A stretch of 64,000 nt of DNA. Source: Flavobacteriaceae bacterium UBA1682 (GTDB lineage: Bacteria; Bacteroidota; Bacteroidia; Flavobacteriales; Flavobacteriaceae). The stretch is taken from contig DCKE01000029.1 in NCBI GenBank assembly GCA_002320285.1, positions 103,319 to 167,318 of the forward strand. Direction: 5' to 3'. Within the stretch, counting starts at the first letter, position 1. Each line of letters starts with the position of its first letter. Of the stretch, positions 34,770 through 43,086 are shown one piece after another. A model generated the notes under the pieces. The model had not been told where the DNA came from. It did not search any database and saw only the letters and a program-made list of their open reading frames with translations. The translations under genes and the position numbers were made by a program.

Positions 34770-35462
34770 TTATTTGACCAAATTCCACAATACTTCTTTT
34801 GGTGGATCGGCAATTATTTTAATGATTTCTTTGGTTACTGGATGTTCAAATTGCAGTTTTCTGGCGTGTAGATGTATACCACCATCTGGATTACTGCGAT
34901 CGAAACCGTATTTAAGATCTCCTTTAATTGATGAACCAATCAACGCAAGTTGGGCGCGAATTTGGTGATGTCTACCGGTATGTAGGTCGATTTCCAATAC
35001 ACCATATCGATCGAGTTTTTGAATTAGCTTATAAGTTAAACTCGCTTTTTTACTTTCAGGTACTTCTTTAATATGTGCTTTTGACGTATTGTTTTTTGGA
35101 TTACGAACCAGATAGTGTTCTAAGGTATCGGTTGATTTCTGCGGGATATTTTTGACTATTGCCCAATAGGTCTTTTGCGTTTCTCTTTTTTTAAAAGATT
35201 CGTTTAATCGACTAAGGGCTTTGGAGGTTTTAGCGAAAACGATAATTCCAGAAGTAGGGCGGTCAAGACGATGTACTACTCCTAAGAAGACAGCGCCTGG
35301 TTTGTTGTATTTTTTTTTAATATAAAGTTTAACGACTTCGCTAAGTGGTAAATCACCAGTTTGATCTCCTTGAGAGATATCACCAACTCTCTTGTTAATC
35401 ACTATCAGGTGATTGTCTTCAAACAGAATTTGTAAATTATCAGGTGTAGAAAGGACTTTCAT
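34770..35462 (-). CDS. RluA family pseudouridine synthase
   Basis: A 230-residue enzyme with the family motif VHRLDRPTSGIIVFAKT, containing the catalytic Asp. ILFEDNHLIVINKRVG marks the N-terminal strand, and LHTGRHHQIRAQLALIG the RluA motif III. It lacks an N-terminal S4 domain, resembling the short RluA/TruC forms rather than RluC/RluD. It isomerises uridine to pseudouridine in rRNA or tRNA; the target position cannot be read from the sequence. It lies downstream of panB on the same strand, but a terminator stands between them. The start ATG lies beside the possible repeat fragment at 35470-35520. Confidence 0.9.
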   Translation of the reverse strand: MKVLSTPDNLQILFEDNHLIVINKRVGDISQGDQTGDLPLSEVVKLYIKKKYNKPGAVFLGVVHRLDRPTSGIIVFAKTSKALSRLNESFKKRETQKTYWAIVKNIPQKSTDTLEHYLVRNPKNNTSKAHIKEVPESKKASLTYKLIQKLDRYGVLEIDLHTGRHHQIRAQLALIGSSIKGDLKYGFDRSNPDGGIHLHARKLQFEHPVTKEIIKIIADPPKEVLWNLVK

Positions 35463-35469
35463 AATAGGG

Positions 35470-35520
35470 TTTGTTAAGGGCGTATGTGTAGATACGTATG
35501 CAGATAGGGTTTGATCTTCC
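35470..35520 (-). repeat. Possible decayed copy of the right-end repeat family
   Basis: This 50-base stretch reads TAAGGGCG, then GTATG, ATACGTATGCAGATAGGG and TTTG. The reverse complement of the block near 63866-63915 reads TAAGGGCG...GCGTATAAGCAAATAGGC then TTTG. The terminal parts align with few changes and a 2-base gap; the middle is poor. It may be a decayed single copy. Confidence 0.3.
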
Positions 35521-35579
35521 AGCTTGCTATTTAAATGCGAAGAAAAGAATTTTTTAAAAAATTTAGTTCGTATTTAAAC

Positions 35580-35608
35580 CAAAATATCCTTAGCGAACTA
35601 AGGATATT
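35580..35608 (-). terminator. Terminator of panB with UUCG loop
   Basis: The minus strand forms AATATCCTTAG-TTCG-CTAAGGATATT, an 11-bp stem with a UUCG tetraloop, followed by TTGGTTT. A second small hairpin (AAAGCTG/CAGCTTT) lies between it and the stop codon at 35631. Confidence 0.75.
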
Positions 35609-35630
35609 GGTACAAAGCTGTTACAGCTTT

Positions 35631-36449
35631 TTAATATTGCTCGTTTTCGTTTGGAAAATCTACTGCTTTTACATCGGCTACATACTGCTGTACGGCTTCT
35701 TTCATTTGGTCGTAAACGTTGAGGTATCTTCTCAGGAAACGCGGATTAAACTCATGAGTCAATCCGATCATGTCGTGAGTTACTAAAACTTGTCCATCTA
35801 CGCCGTTTCCAGCACCAATTCCAATAACGGGAATCGAAATGCTTTCGGCAACTTTTTTAGCTAAACTTGCGGGTATTTTTTCTAAAACCAAACTGAAACA
35901 TCCAATTTTTTCTAACATTTTAGCATCCTCAATCAATTGATCCGCTTCTTCATCACCTTTGGCGCGAACGGTATAGGTTCCGAATTTATAAATGGACTGT
36001 GGCGTTAAACCCAAATGCCCCATAACGGGAATACCGGCACCTAAAATGCGTTTAATTCCCTCTTTTATTTCTTGCCCACCTTCCATTTTGACACCGTGAG
36101 CACCGCTTTCCTTCATAATTCGAATAGCAGAGCGCAAGGCTTCTTTGGGATCGGATTGATACGAACCAAAAGGCAAATCAACTATGACTAAAGCTCTCTC
36201 TACACCACGGACTACAGATGAAGCGTGATAGATCATTTGATCTAGAGTAATGGGTAGGGTCGTTTCATGACCTGCCATGACATTACTTGCAGAATCTCCA
36301 ACCAACATGACATCAACACCTCCTGCTTCTAATGCACGAGCCATTGAGTAGTCATAACAAGTAAGCATAGAGATTTTTTCTCCATTCGCCTTCATGTCTA
36401 TAAGTGACTTGGTGGTCACTCTTTTATAGTCTTTTTTTGCAATTGACAT
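35631..36449 (-). CDS. panB: 3-methyl-2-oxobutanoate hydroxymethyltransferase
   Basis: A 272-residue protein of standard PanB length. Motifs include MLTCYDYSMARALEAGGVD, MLVGDSASNVMAGHETTLPI, VKMEGG, PVMGHLGLTPQS and the C-terminal GIGAGNGVDGQVLVTHDMIG. The enzyme transfers a hydroxymethyl group from 5,10-methylene-tetrahydrofolate to ketoisovalerate, making ketopantoate, the first step to pantothenate and CoA. Asp and Glu of the Mg site lie in the GDSAS and KMEGG motifs. It is downstream of the serine dehydratase gene by 69 bases; a near-consensus TACATTTA in that gap (36475-36482, minus) could be its own promoter. Confidence 0.96.
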   Translation of the reverse strand: MSIAKKDYKRVTTKSLIDMKANGEKISMLTCYDYSMARALEAGGVDVMLVGDSASNVMAGHETTLPITLDQMIYHASSVVRGVERALVIVDLPFGSYQSDPKEALRSAIRIMKESGAHGVKMEGGQEIKEGIKRILGAGIPVMGHLGLTPQSIYKFGTYTVRAKGDEEADQLIEDAKMLEKIGCFSLVLEKIPASLAKKVAESISIPVIGIGAGNGVDGQVLVTHDMIGLTHEFNPRFLRRYLNVYDQMKEAVQQYVADVKAVDFPNENEQY

Positions 36450-36518
36450 ATTGTGTTGCTTTTATAATGAAATGTAAATGTAGTTATTTTTATTCTTAAA
36501 AGTCGCGTTTATGCTGAT

Positions 36519-37940
36519 TTAACAGTCGGCTAAATTTACTGCCACAGCCAAGCCCCCTTCTGAAGTTTCTTTATATTTGTTGTTCATGTCTTTAGCGGTT
36601 TCCCACATGGTTTTCACCACTTTATCCAACGGAACTTTTACGTTTTTAGGGTCGGTTTCTAAAGCTAGTTCTGCAGCATTAATCGCTTTTATGGCTCCCA
36701 TAGTATTGCGTTCGATACACGGGATCTGAACCAATCCACCAATAGGATCACAAGTCATTCCCAAATGATGTTCCATGGCGATCTCTGCGGCAATTTGCAC
36801 CTGCTCTGGAGATCCACCCATCAATTCACAAAGGGCTCCAGCTGCCATGGCTGACGAAACGCCAATCTCGGCTTGGCATCCACCCATAGCGGCAGAGATT
36901 GTAGCGCCTTTTTTAAAGATACTACCGATTTCTCCGGCTACTAATAAAAATTGCTTGATTTCCTTAGGACCTGCTTTGTGGTTTTCTATAACGAGATAAT
37001 ACATTAAAACCGCGGGTATCACTCCAGCACTACCGTTGGTAGGCGCCGTTACTACTCGGCCCAACGAAGCGTTAACCTCATTAACTGCTAAGGCAAAACA
37101 ACTTACCCATTTAAGGATTTCTCTAAAGTAAACCTTGGTTTTACGAATCGCTGTAATCCATTCTTGATGATTGTGGTAAACACTGTCACCAATCAATTTC
37201 TTATGCATATCAAAGGCACGTCTACGCACGTTTAAACCGCCGGGTAAGATACCTTCACTATGACAACCGATATACATACACTCGAGCATGGTGTCCCAAA
37301 TGCGCAATAGTTGATAATCGATTTCTTCTTCTGAACGCATGGATTTCTCGTTTTCATAAACGATCTCAGAAGTACTCATTTGATGTTGGTCACAATAAGC
37401 TAACAGTTCGGTAGCTAAATCTATAGGGTAGGGGAAGTTGCCTTTAACAGCTTCTTTCTCCGTGTTTTCTTCTTGTTCTTCTTTGATGATAAACCCCCCT
37501 CCAATAGAGTAATAGGTGGTACTGTATTGTTGGTCGGCATAATATGCCGTGAAAGTCATACCATTGGCATGAAAAGGAAGGAACTCCTTATTAAATAAGA
37601 TGTCTTTTATAAGGTCAAATCCTATTTCTCTTTGACCATCTAATAACAGTATGCTGTTGCTTTTGATACTGGCTATAGTAGGGTCCAAGCTATGAATAGG
37701 AACGGTTTCCGGATCAGCGCCAGTTAGACCTAACATGACGGCCAAATCGGTAGCATGTCCGATTCCAGTAAGTGATAACGAACCATATAGGTCAATTTGA
37801 ATTCGATTGATCTGAGCAAAAATTTGCTGACTGTGCAATTCTTTTAAAAAAGATTCTGCAGCTCGCCAAGGACCCAAAGTGTGTGAGCTTGAGGGGCCTA
37901 CGCCAATTTTAAGCATATCAAAGACTGAAATACATTCCAT
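36519..37940 (-). CDS. sdaA: L-serine dehydratase, single-chain iron-sulfur type
   Basis: A 473-residue protein from the ATG at 37938-37940 (MECISVFDMLKIGVGPSSSH). A longer reading from an upstream TTG is unlikely because the family begins here. The N-terminal beta domain contains GVGPSSSHTLGPWRA. The alpha domain has the serine-binding TAPTNGSAGVIPAVL, the cluster cysteines in AAMGGCQAEIG and GMTCDPIGGLVQIPCIERN, and the C-terminal tail GGLAVAVNLADC. The enzyme deaminates L-serine to pyruvate with a [4Fe-4S] cluster. The fused alpha and beta domains match the one-chain form of Gram-negative bacteria. Confidence 0.93.
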   Translation of the reverse strand: MECISVFDMLKIGVGPSSSHTLGPWRAAESFLKELHSQQIFAQINRIQIDLYGSLSLTGIGHATDLAVMLGLTGADPETVPIHSLDPTIASIKSNSILLLDGQREIGFDLIKDILFNKEFLPFHANGMTFTAYYADQQYSTTYYSIGGGFIIKEEQEENTEKEAVKGNFPYPIDLATELLAYCDQHQMSTSEIVYENEKSMRSEEEIDYQLLRIWDTMLECMYIGCHSEGILPGGLNVRRRAFDMHKKLIGDSVYHNHQEWITAIRKTKVYFREILKWVSCFALAVNEVNASLGRVVTAPTNGSAGVIPAVLMYYLVIENHKAGPKEIKQFLLVAGEIGSIFKKGATISAAMGGCQAEIGVSSAMAAGALCELMGGSPEQVQIAAEIAMEHHLGMTCDPIGGLVQIPCIERNTMGAIKAINAAELALETDPKNVKVPLDKVVKTMWETAKDMNNKYKETSEGGLAVAVNLADC

Positions 37941-38081
37941 AAGATAATTGAGGGATATTTTTATTACGAAGATAGTCAAAAACTGTAGAGTCGCAAGAAT
38001 ATGCTGTGTTTAATGTAGTGATTTTTTCTGACATTTCTGGACTACTTATTTATTCAAATTCTAAATAATGCTGAATTGTGG

Positions 38082-38094
38082 TGACAGTTTGTCA
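38082..38094. promoter_or_regulatory. TGACA dyad upstream of dnaK
   Basis: TGACAGTTTGTCA is a perfect 5-bp inverted repeat about 120 bases before dnaK. Further TGACA copies occur near 38030 and 38121. No TAnnTTTG element was seen before dnaK, so its promoter is of another type. The role of the dyad is unknown. Confidence 0.3.
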
Positions 38095-38211
38095 TTTTCA
38101 AACGCGAAATAATTAAAATAAATGACAAGATTATCATAAAAAGCTAATGGCATAAAGATTGACTACTAGTAATTGAGTTTAAAAAAGTAAAAATAATTTA
38201 ACTAATATAAT

Positions 38212-40101
38212 ATGAGTAAAATAATTGGAATCGATTTAGGAACAACGAATTCATGTGTTTCTGTAATGGAAGGTAATGAGGCAGTTGTAATCCCAAATGC
38301 AGAAGGAAAAAGAACAACGCCATCTGTGATTGCATTTGTAGAAGGTGGAGAAATCAAAGTTGGTGATCCTGCAAAAAGACAAGCAGTTACGAATCCAACA
38401 AAAACCATAGCTTCTATCAAAAGGTTTATGGGGGATAAATTCAGTGAAATTTCTCAAGAAATTTCTCATGTTCCTTATAAAGTTGTAAAAGGAGATAATG
38501 ATACGCCACGTGTAGATATTGACGGTCGTTTATATACGCCTCAAGAATTGTCTGCAATGACGCTTCAAAAAATGAAAAAAACAGCTGAGGATTACTTAGG
38601 ACAAGAAGTAACTGAAGCGGTAATTACAGTTCCTGCTTATTTCAACGATGCACAACGTCAAGCTACTAAAGAAGCTGGTGAAATTGCTGGATTGAAAGTG
38701 AGACGTATTATCAACGAGCCTACAGCAGCAGCTTTGGCTTATGGATTAGACAAGGCAGGTACGGATCAAAAAATCGTAGTTTACGATTTAGGTGGTGGTA
38801 CTTTTGATATTTCTATCCTTGAATTGGGAGATGGAGTTTTCGAAGTATTGTCTACTAATGGTGATACTCACTTAGGTGGAGATGATTTTGACCAAGTAAT
38901 TATCAATTGGTTGGCTTCTGAGTTTGAATCTGAAGAAGGTTTAGACTTACGTAAAGATCCTATGGCTCTACAACGTTTGAAAGAAGCGGCTGAAAAAGCG
39001 AAAGTAGAATTGTCATCTTCTACACAAACAGAAATCAACTTGCCGTATGTTACTGCAACTGCTTCTGGACCAAAACACTTGGTGAAAACATTAACAAGAG
39101 CTAAATTTGAACAATTGGCAGACGAATTGATCCGTAGATCAATGGTTCCTTGTGAGAAAGCTTTAAAAGATGCTGGTTTGTCTAAATCGGATATCGACGA
39201 AGTAATCTTGGTAGGAGGTTCAACTCGTATTCCAAGAATTCAAGAGGAAGTTGAGAAATTCTTCGGAAAAAAACCATCAAAAGGAGTTAATCCTGATGAG
39301 GTAGTTGCTATCGGTGCAGCTATTCAAGGTGGAGTACTTACAGGTGAGGTGAAAGACGTTTTATTATTAGATGTTACACCACTTTCTTTAGGTATCGAAA
39401 CTATGGGTGGAGTATTGACTAAATTAATCGAGGCCAATACGACTATTCCAACTAAGAAATCTCAGGTTTTCTCTACGGCTTCTGATAACCAGCCTTCTGT
39501 GGAAATCCACGTATTGCAAGGAGAAAGACCAATGGCGACAGATAATAAAACTATCGGACGTTTCCATTTAGATGGAATTCCACCTGCACAAAGAGGTGTG
39601 CCTCAAATTGAAGTAACCTTCGATATTGATGCTAACGGTATTATCAAAGTATCTGCTACTGATAAAGGAACAGGTAAATCTCATGATATCCGTATCGAGG
39701 CTTCTTCAGGATTGACTGAGGCTGAAATCGAAAGAATGAAAAAAGAAGCAGAAGCTAATGCTGATGCTGATAAAATTATAAGAGAAAAAGTAGAAAAGCT
39801 TAACGAAGCAGATGCTATGATTTTCCAAACAGAAAAACAATTGTCAGAATTTGGCGATAAGTTATCTGCAGACAATAAATCTAATGTTGAAACAGCATTA
39901 GAGGAATTGAAAAAAGCTTACGAATTGAAAGATGCTGATACCGTTCAAACGGCATTAGATAAAATCAACGAAGCTTGGAAAGCAGCATCTGAAGAAATGT
40001 ACAAAGCACAAGCTGAAGGTCAAACTGGAGGTGCTCAAGAGGCACAACCAAACCAAGGCGGTGATGGTACTCAAGATGTAGACTACGAAGAAGTTAAGTA
40101 A
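38212..40101 (+). CDS. dnaK: Chaperone DnaK (Hsp70)
   Basis: A 629-residue Hsp70 starting MSKIIGIDLGTTNSCVSVME. The ATPase domain (about 1-380) has IINEPTAAALAYGLDK, DLGGGTFDISILELGDG and ILVGGSTRIPRI. The linker DVLLLDVTPLSLG leads to the substrate-binding domain, with a lid of about 115 residues and the C-terminal end TQDVDYEEVK. It binds exposed hydrophobic segments of proteins with DnaJ and GrpE as partners. Neither dnaJ nor grpE adjoins it here. The transcript is monocistronic, with a strong terminator. Confidence 0.98.
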   Translation: MSKIIGIDLGTTNSCVSVMEGNEAVVIPNAEGKRTTPSVIAFVEGGEIKVGDPAKRQAVTNPTKTIASIKRFMGDKFSEISQEISHVPYKVVKGDNDTPRVDIDGRLYTPQELSAMTLQKMKKTAEDYLGQEVTEAVITVPAYFNDAQRQATKEAGEIAGLKVRRIINEPTAAALAYGLDKAGTDQKIVVYDLGGGTFDISILELGDGVFEVLSTNGDTHLGGDDFDQVIINWLASEFESEEGLDLRKDPMALQRLKEAAEKAKVELSSSTQTEINLPYVTATASGPKHLVKTLTRAKFEQLADELIRRSMVPCEKALKDAGLSKSDIDEVILVGGSTRIPRIQEEVEKFFGKKPSKGVNPDEVVAIGAAIQGGVLTGEVKDVLLLDVTPLSLGIETMGGVLTKLIEANTTIPTKKSQVFSTASDNQPSVEIHVLQGERPMATDNKTIGRFHLDGIPPAQRGVPQIEVTFDIDANGIIKVSATDKGTGKSHDIRIEASSGLTEAEIERMKKEAEANADADKIIREKVEKLNEADAMIFQTEKQLSEFGDKLSADNKSNVETALEELKKAYELKDADTVQTALDKINEAWKAASEEMYKAQAEGQTGGAQEAQPNQGGDGTQDVDYEEVK

Positions 40102-40122
40102 TTCTAGCTTTAAATGATCTTT

Positions 40123-40156
40123 AAAAGCCGAACTGGAAACAGTTCGGCTTTTTTTT
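40123..40156 (+). terminator. Terminator of dnaK
   Basis: Perfect 13-bp stem AAAAGCCGAACTG/CAGTTCGGCTTTT with a GAAA tetraloop (GNRA type) and eight T. It lies 22 bases past the dnaK stop. Confidence 0.92.
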
Positions 40157-40232
40157 ATATTATAAACCCAACAGTCTGGAATTAATAATTTTTGTAACTT
40201 TAGTAGCTTACTAATTGTTCAAACAGCTCCCT

Positions 40233-40712
40233 ATGAAACGATCGTTTCCTCCACTGATTAATCCAAATTCTCGGATATTGATACTGGGTACTATGCCCGG
40301 TGAAAAATCTTTGGCATGCCAGCAATATTACGGCAATAAGCAAAATCAATTTTGGAGGATTTTATACCGTGTTTTTCAACGAGAATATAGTGAAGACTAT
40401 GAAACGCGCAAAAGCTTGTTAACGGAGTTTGATATCGCTTTATGGGATGTGTTATACAGTTGTGAACGCGAGGGTAGTCTTGACAGTAAGATCAAAGAGG
40501 CCAAAGCCAATGATATAAACGAATTGATTCTTGCATATCCCAAATTGAAAACCATAGTGTTTTCGAGCAAAAATGCAGAAAAATTCTTTTATAAATACCT
40601 GTGCGAAAAACCTGATGTAGAATACGTAACTTTACCTTCTCCGAGTGGGGCGCATGCGAGTATGCGTCTGCAGGAAAAGATAGAACATTGGAAAATAATA
40701 ACTCAATTATGA
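40233..40712 (+). CDS. Hypoxanthine-DNA glycosylase (UDG superfamily)
   Basis: A 159-residue protein from ATG 40233 (MKRSFPPLINPNSRILILGT). A TTG upstream adds six residues. The uracil-DNA-glycosylase-fold motifs are LILGTMPGEKS, YYGNKQNQFWRIL (with the conserved Asn after YYG) and, at the end, LPSPSGAHASM. This is the signature set of the family-6 DNA-deoxyinosine glycosylases, which remove hypoxanthine produced by adenine deamination. Length and motif order fit well. The stop codon overlaps the next start (ATGA), so translation of the two is coupled. Confidence 0.87.
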   Translation: MKRSFPPLINPNSRILILGTMPGEKSLACQQYYGNKQNQFWRILYRVFQREYSEDYETRKSLLTEFDIALWDVLYSCEREGSLDSKIKEAKANDINELILAYPKLKTIVFSSKNAEKFFYKYLCEKPDVEYVTLPSPSGAHASMRLQEKIEHWKIITQL

Positions 40713-41383
40713 ATAAGGTAAACCCGGAGGCTTTTGATTTTTTGAACCACTTAAGTCAGAATAACAACAAACCTTGGTTTGTAGAACATAAAGTCGAATT
40801 TGATCGTGTTTTTGGTGATGTTAAAAGTTTTTTTAAATCGATATATGATGAAATGCAAGCACATGATTCCCTAGAGCGGTTTCATGTACATCGAATTTAT
40901 AGAGATGTCCGCTTTGCTAAAGATAAAACACCCTATAAAGATTATTTTGGCTTGCATCTTGGAAGAACAAAACCGTTGTTGAGAGGTGGTTATTATTTGA
41001 ATATCGAGCCGGGGAATTCTTTTATCGGTGGTGGTTTTTGGGAGCCAGACAAAGATGATTTATTGCGTATCCGAAAAGATATCGAACAAGATGATAGTGA
41101 ATTCAGGACTCTGCTACAAGCACCACAATTTGTTGAATATTTTGGTACGCTAAGTGGTGAGGAGTTGAAAACAGCGCCTAAAGGTTTCGATAAGGAGCAT
41201 AAATCCATTGATTTACTGCGTAAAAAACAGTTTTTGGTCATGCGCTCCATGACAGATGCGGAAGTTGCAAGCGCGGATTTTCAATCTGAAGTAATAAAAA
41301 CGTTTGTTGCTATGCGCCCGTGGTTTGATTATATGTCTGATGTATTGACTACCGATGCAAACGGAGTGAGTTTGTATCCTTAA
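40709..41383 (+). CDS. DUF2461 family protein
   Basis: A 224-residue soluble protein starting at the ATG that overlaps the previous stop (ATGA at 40709-40712). The family marks are FLNHLSQNNNKPWFVEHK, HRIYRDVRFAKDKTPYKDYF and the central GGYYLNIEPGNSFIGGGFW. DUF2461 (TIGR02453) proteins are widespread, but their function is unknown. The tight coupling to a DNA glycosylase gene suggests a shared expression need, not a proven shared pathway. Confidence 0.9.
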   Translation: MNKVNPEAFDFLNHLSQNNNKPWFVEHKVEFDRVFGDVKSFFKSIYDEMQAHDSLERFHVHRIYRDVRFAKDKTPYKDYFGLHLGRTKPLLRGGYYLNIEPGNSFIGGGFWEPDKDDLLRIRKDIEQDDSEFRTLLQAPQFVEYFGTLSGEELKTAPKGFDKEHKSIDLLRKKQFLVMRSMTDAEVASADFQSEVIKTFVAMRPWFDYMSDVLTTDANGVSLYP

Positions 41384-41416
41384 TACTGTTGCTTTTTGAA
41401 AGCGATATATAAAAAC

Positions 41417-41451
41417 AAAAAAGGATTAACCCGCGGGTTAATCCTTTTTTT
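41417..41451. terminator. Bidirectional terminator
   Basis: Near-perfect palindrome AAAAAAGGATTAACCC-GC-GGGTTAATCCTTTTTT between the convergent DUF2461 and lipoprotein genes. Confidence 0.88.
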
Positions 41452-41467
41452 ATAGGGTTAAAAAATA

Positions 41468-41962
41468 CTAGTAACTAAAGATGTGAGAATACTCCTTATC
41501 TTTATTTACCGTAACATTATTGTCTTCTTTAACAACTTTACCATTCACCTCTGCTTTGTAGCTTACAGTGTAAGATCTTTTGTCAGAAGCGCTGAATTGG
41601 ATACCAACTTGAGCTAATGCTAATGGACTTGCAGATTCAATAACAAATGTTTTAACGCCACCAGCAAAATTTTTACTTTCAAGACTGATTATTGGCTCGT
41701 TGCTCTGAACAGTACCATTTAATTTCCAGATCGTTCCTTCCATTGGATTTTTAGCAACACTTCCTGTAGCTGTGAATAATGCAAAGTCTCCATCAACTAC
41801 TCCATTTGTAGTAATGGTTAATTTGATATTCTTTTCGTTTGGATTGTTTCCAGAATCTCCGTCGTCACTTTTACAAGAAAAACTAAGTAAGGTAACAAGA
41901 ACTAAACTAGTTAATACAGTTGCTCTCTTTAAAAACGATGATAATGCAATTTTTGTACTCAT
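41468..41962 (-). CDS. Lipoprotein of unknown function
   Basis: A 164-residue protein with lipobox LLSFSC and a charged, Gly/Asn-rich linker (KSDDGDSGNNPNEKN). A beta-rich domain of about 120 residues follows (NIKLTITTNGVVDGDFALFT at its start). No domain family was recognised. A Lys-Ser-Asp-Asp sequence directly after the lipidated Cys matches the acidic lipoprotein export signal (LES) used in Bacteroidetes for surface exposure, so it may be displayed on the cell surface. It is monocistronic, with a shared terminator downstream. Confidence 0.65.
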   Translation of the reverse strand: MSTKIALSSFLKRATVLTSLVLVTLLSFSCKSDDGDSGNNPNEKNIKLTITTNGVVDGDFALFTATGSVAKNPMEGTIWKLNGTVQSNEPIISLESKNFAGGVKTFVIESASPLALAQVGIQFSASDKRSYTVSYKAEVNGKVVKEDNNVTVNKDKEYSHIFSY

Positions 41963-42340
41963 AATTTTGGTTGATTTTTAAATTTTTTTAATAGCTTTTT
42001 AACTAGGGCGAATTTCCTTATTCATTTATTGTTTTACAATACCTATTTTTAGGTATTTATTTCGTATTTTCGGATCGATATTTTGAATTTTATTAAAATT
42101 TATTTTTTTTAATTAATAAGGTTGTGCTTTTTTATGTATTTTTTTAACTTTTGATTTTACATGGGGTGCGATCTGTGATTTTTTCGCACAACAGGAGTGG
42201 TGTGTTGGATTAAAATTAGATTTTTGAAAACAGAACTACGCTATCATCAAAATTGGCAGTTGAAATTTCTGAGTAAAATTGAAATAATTGGTAAATCGTT
42301 TACTGTTACGCATACAAATTTTAAAGTAATGATAAATAGC
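41963..42340. other. Divergent intergenic region, lipoprotein / LuxR regulator
   Basis: About 378 AT-rich bases. The clearest structure is an inverted repeat ATACCTA-TTTT-TAGGTAT at 42039-42056, about 80 bases upstream of the lipoprotein start. It could be an operator or a small hairpin. No consensus TAnnTTTG was found on either strand. An in-frame extension of the LuxR gene enters this region but lacks coding character. Confidence 0.4.
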
Positions 42341-42973
42341 ATGTCTGAAATAAAAATGGTTATTGTAGATGACCACCCAATCGTAGTGGAGGGGTTGAAA
42401 AAAGTATTGGAAAGTCAAAGTGATTTTAAAATTGTCGGCTGCTTTAACAACGGTAAAGAAACCTTGTCTTTCTTGACTAAGAATTCTGTAGACCTGTTGC
42501 TATTAGATAGAAATATCTCAGATTATTCCGGAATGGAATTGTGTAAAGAAATACGAACACTGTATCCAAATATGACATTATTGATGCTGACTAATCGATC
42601 AGAAAAGGGGATTATTTTACAAAGCATTGAGCAAGGGGTAAATGGTTATTTACTGAAGAGTATATCAATAGATTTGTTGATTCATTCTGTAAGAGAGGCA
42701 ATAGGCGGTCAGCTTACTTTTTGTAGAGAAGTCGATCGTATTTTAAGAGAACCTGCTGATAGTGTCGGATCGGAAATTTCGAAATTAACCACTAGAGAAA
42801 GACAAATATTAAAGATGGTCAGTGAGGGTAAAACCAGTAATGTGATAGCGCGGGAGTTAAATTTGAGTTCGCTGACTGTAGATACGCATCGCAAAAATAT
42901 TCTGAATAAGTGTAAGGCAAAAAATGTTGCGGAACTAACCAAGATGGCTATACAGCAAGGTATGGTGTTTTAA
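42341..42973 (+). CDS. LuxR/NarL family response regulator (orphan)
   Basis: A 210-residue two-domain regulator read from ATG 42341 (MSEIKMVIVDDHP); an alternative ATG at 42329 adds four residues. The receiver domain (1-120) has the acidic pair VDDH, phospho-acceptor Asp56 in LLLLDRNIS, Thr in LMLTNRS and Lys in GYLLKS. The C-terminal LuxR helix-turn-helix (about 145-205) has LTTRERQILKMVSEGKTSNV and LSSLTVDTHRKNIL. It should bind DNA as a phosphorylation-controlled dimer. No histidine kinase gene adjoins it. Targets are unknown. Confidence 0.88.
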   Translation: MSEIKMVIVDDHPIVVEGLKKVLESQSDFKIVGCFNNGKETLSFLTKNSVDLLLLDRNISDYSGMELCKEIRTLYPNMTLLMLTNRSEKGIILQSIEQGVNGYLLKSISIDLLIHSVREAIGGQLTFCREVDRILREPADSVGSEISKLTTRERQILKMVSEGKTSNVIARELNLSSLTVDTHRKNILNKCKAKNVAELTKMAIQQGMVF

Positions 42974-43022
42974 ATTGGAAGGAAATAGTAAGAGGTTAGC
43001 AGTGTAGTATGATATAATTCCC

Positions 43023-43066
43023 ATTTGAATCGTAACTGTAAGACGCATTTCGGCTACGATTCAAAT
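43023..43066. other. Hairpin between LuxR and cyclotransferase genes
   Basis: Perfect 12-bp stem ATTTGAATCGTA/TACGATTCAAAT with a 20-nt loop. No T-run follows on either strand, so it is not a standard intrinsic terminator. It lies between two convergent genes and might still end transcription or protect RNA 3' ends. Confidence 0.45.
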
Positions 43067-43086
43067 AGGAAGTTGTTATTTTGTAG

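Noticed and set aside
42197..42340. 48-residue N-terminal extension of the LuxR-type regulator
   Set aside because: The receiver domain starts at MSEIKMVIVDD, and the upstream codons are AT-rich with no domain character.
43023..43066. Intrinsic terminator between the LuxR regulator and the cyclotransferase gene
   Set aside because: The 12-bp stem is perfect but the loop is 20 nt and no T-run follows on either strand, so it was recorded only as a hairpin.
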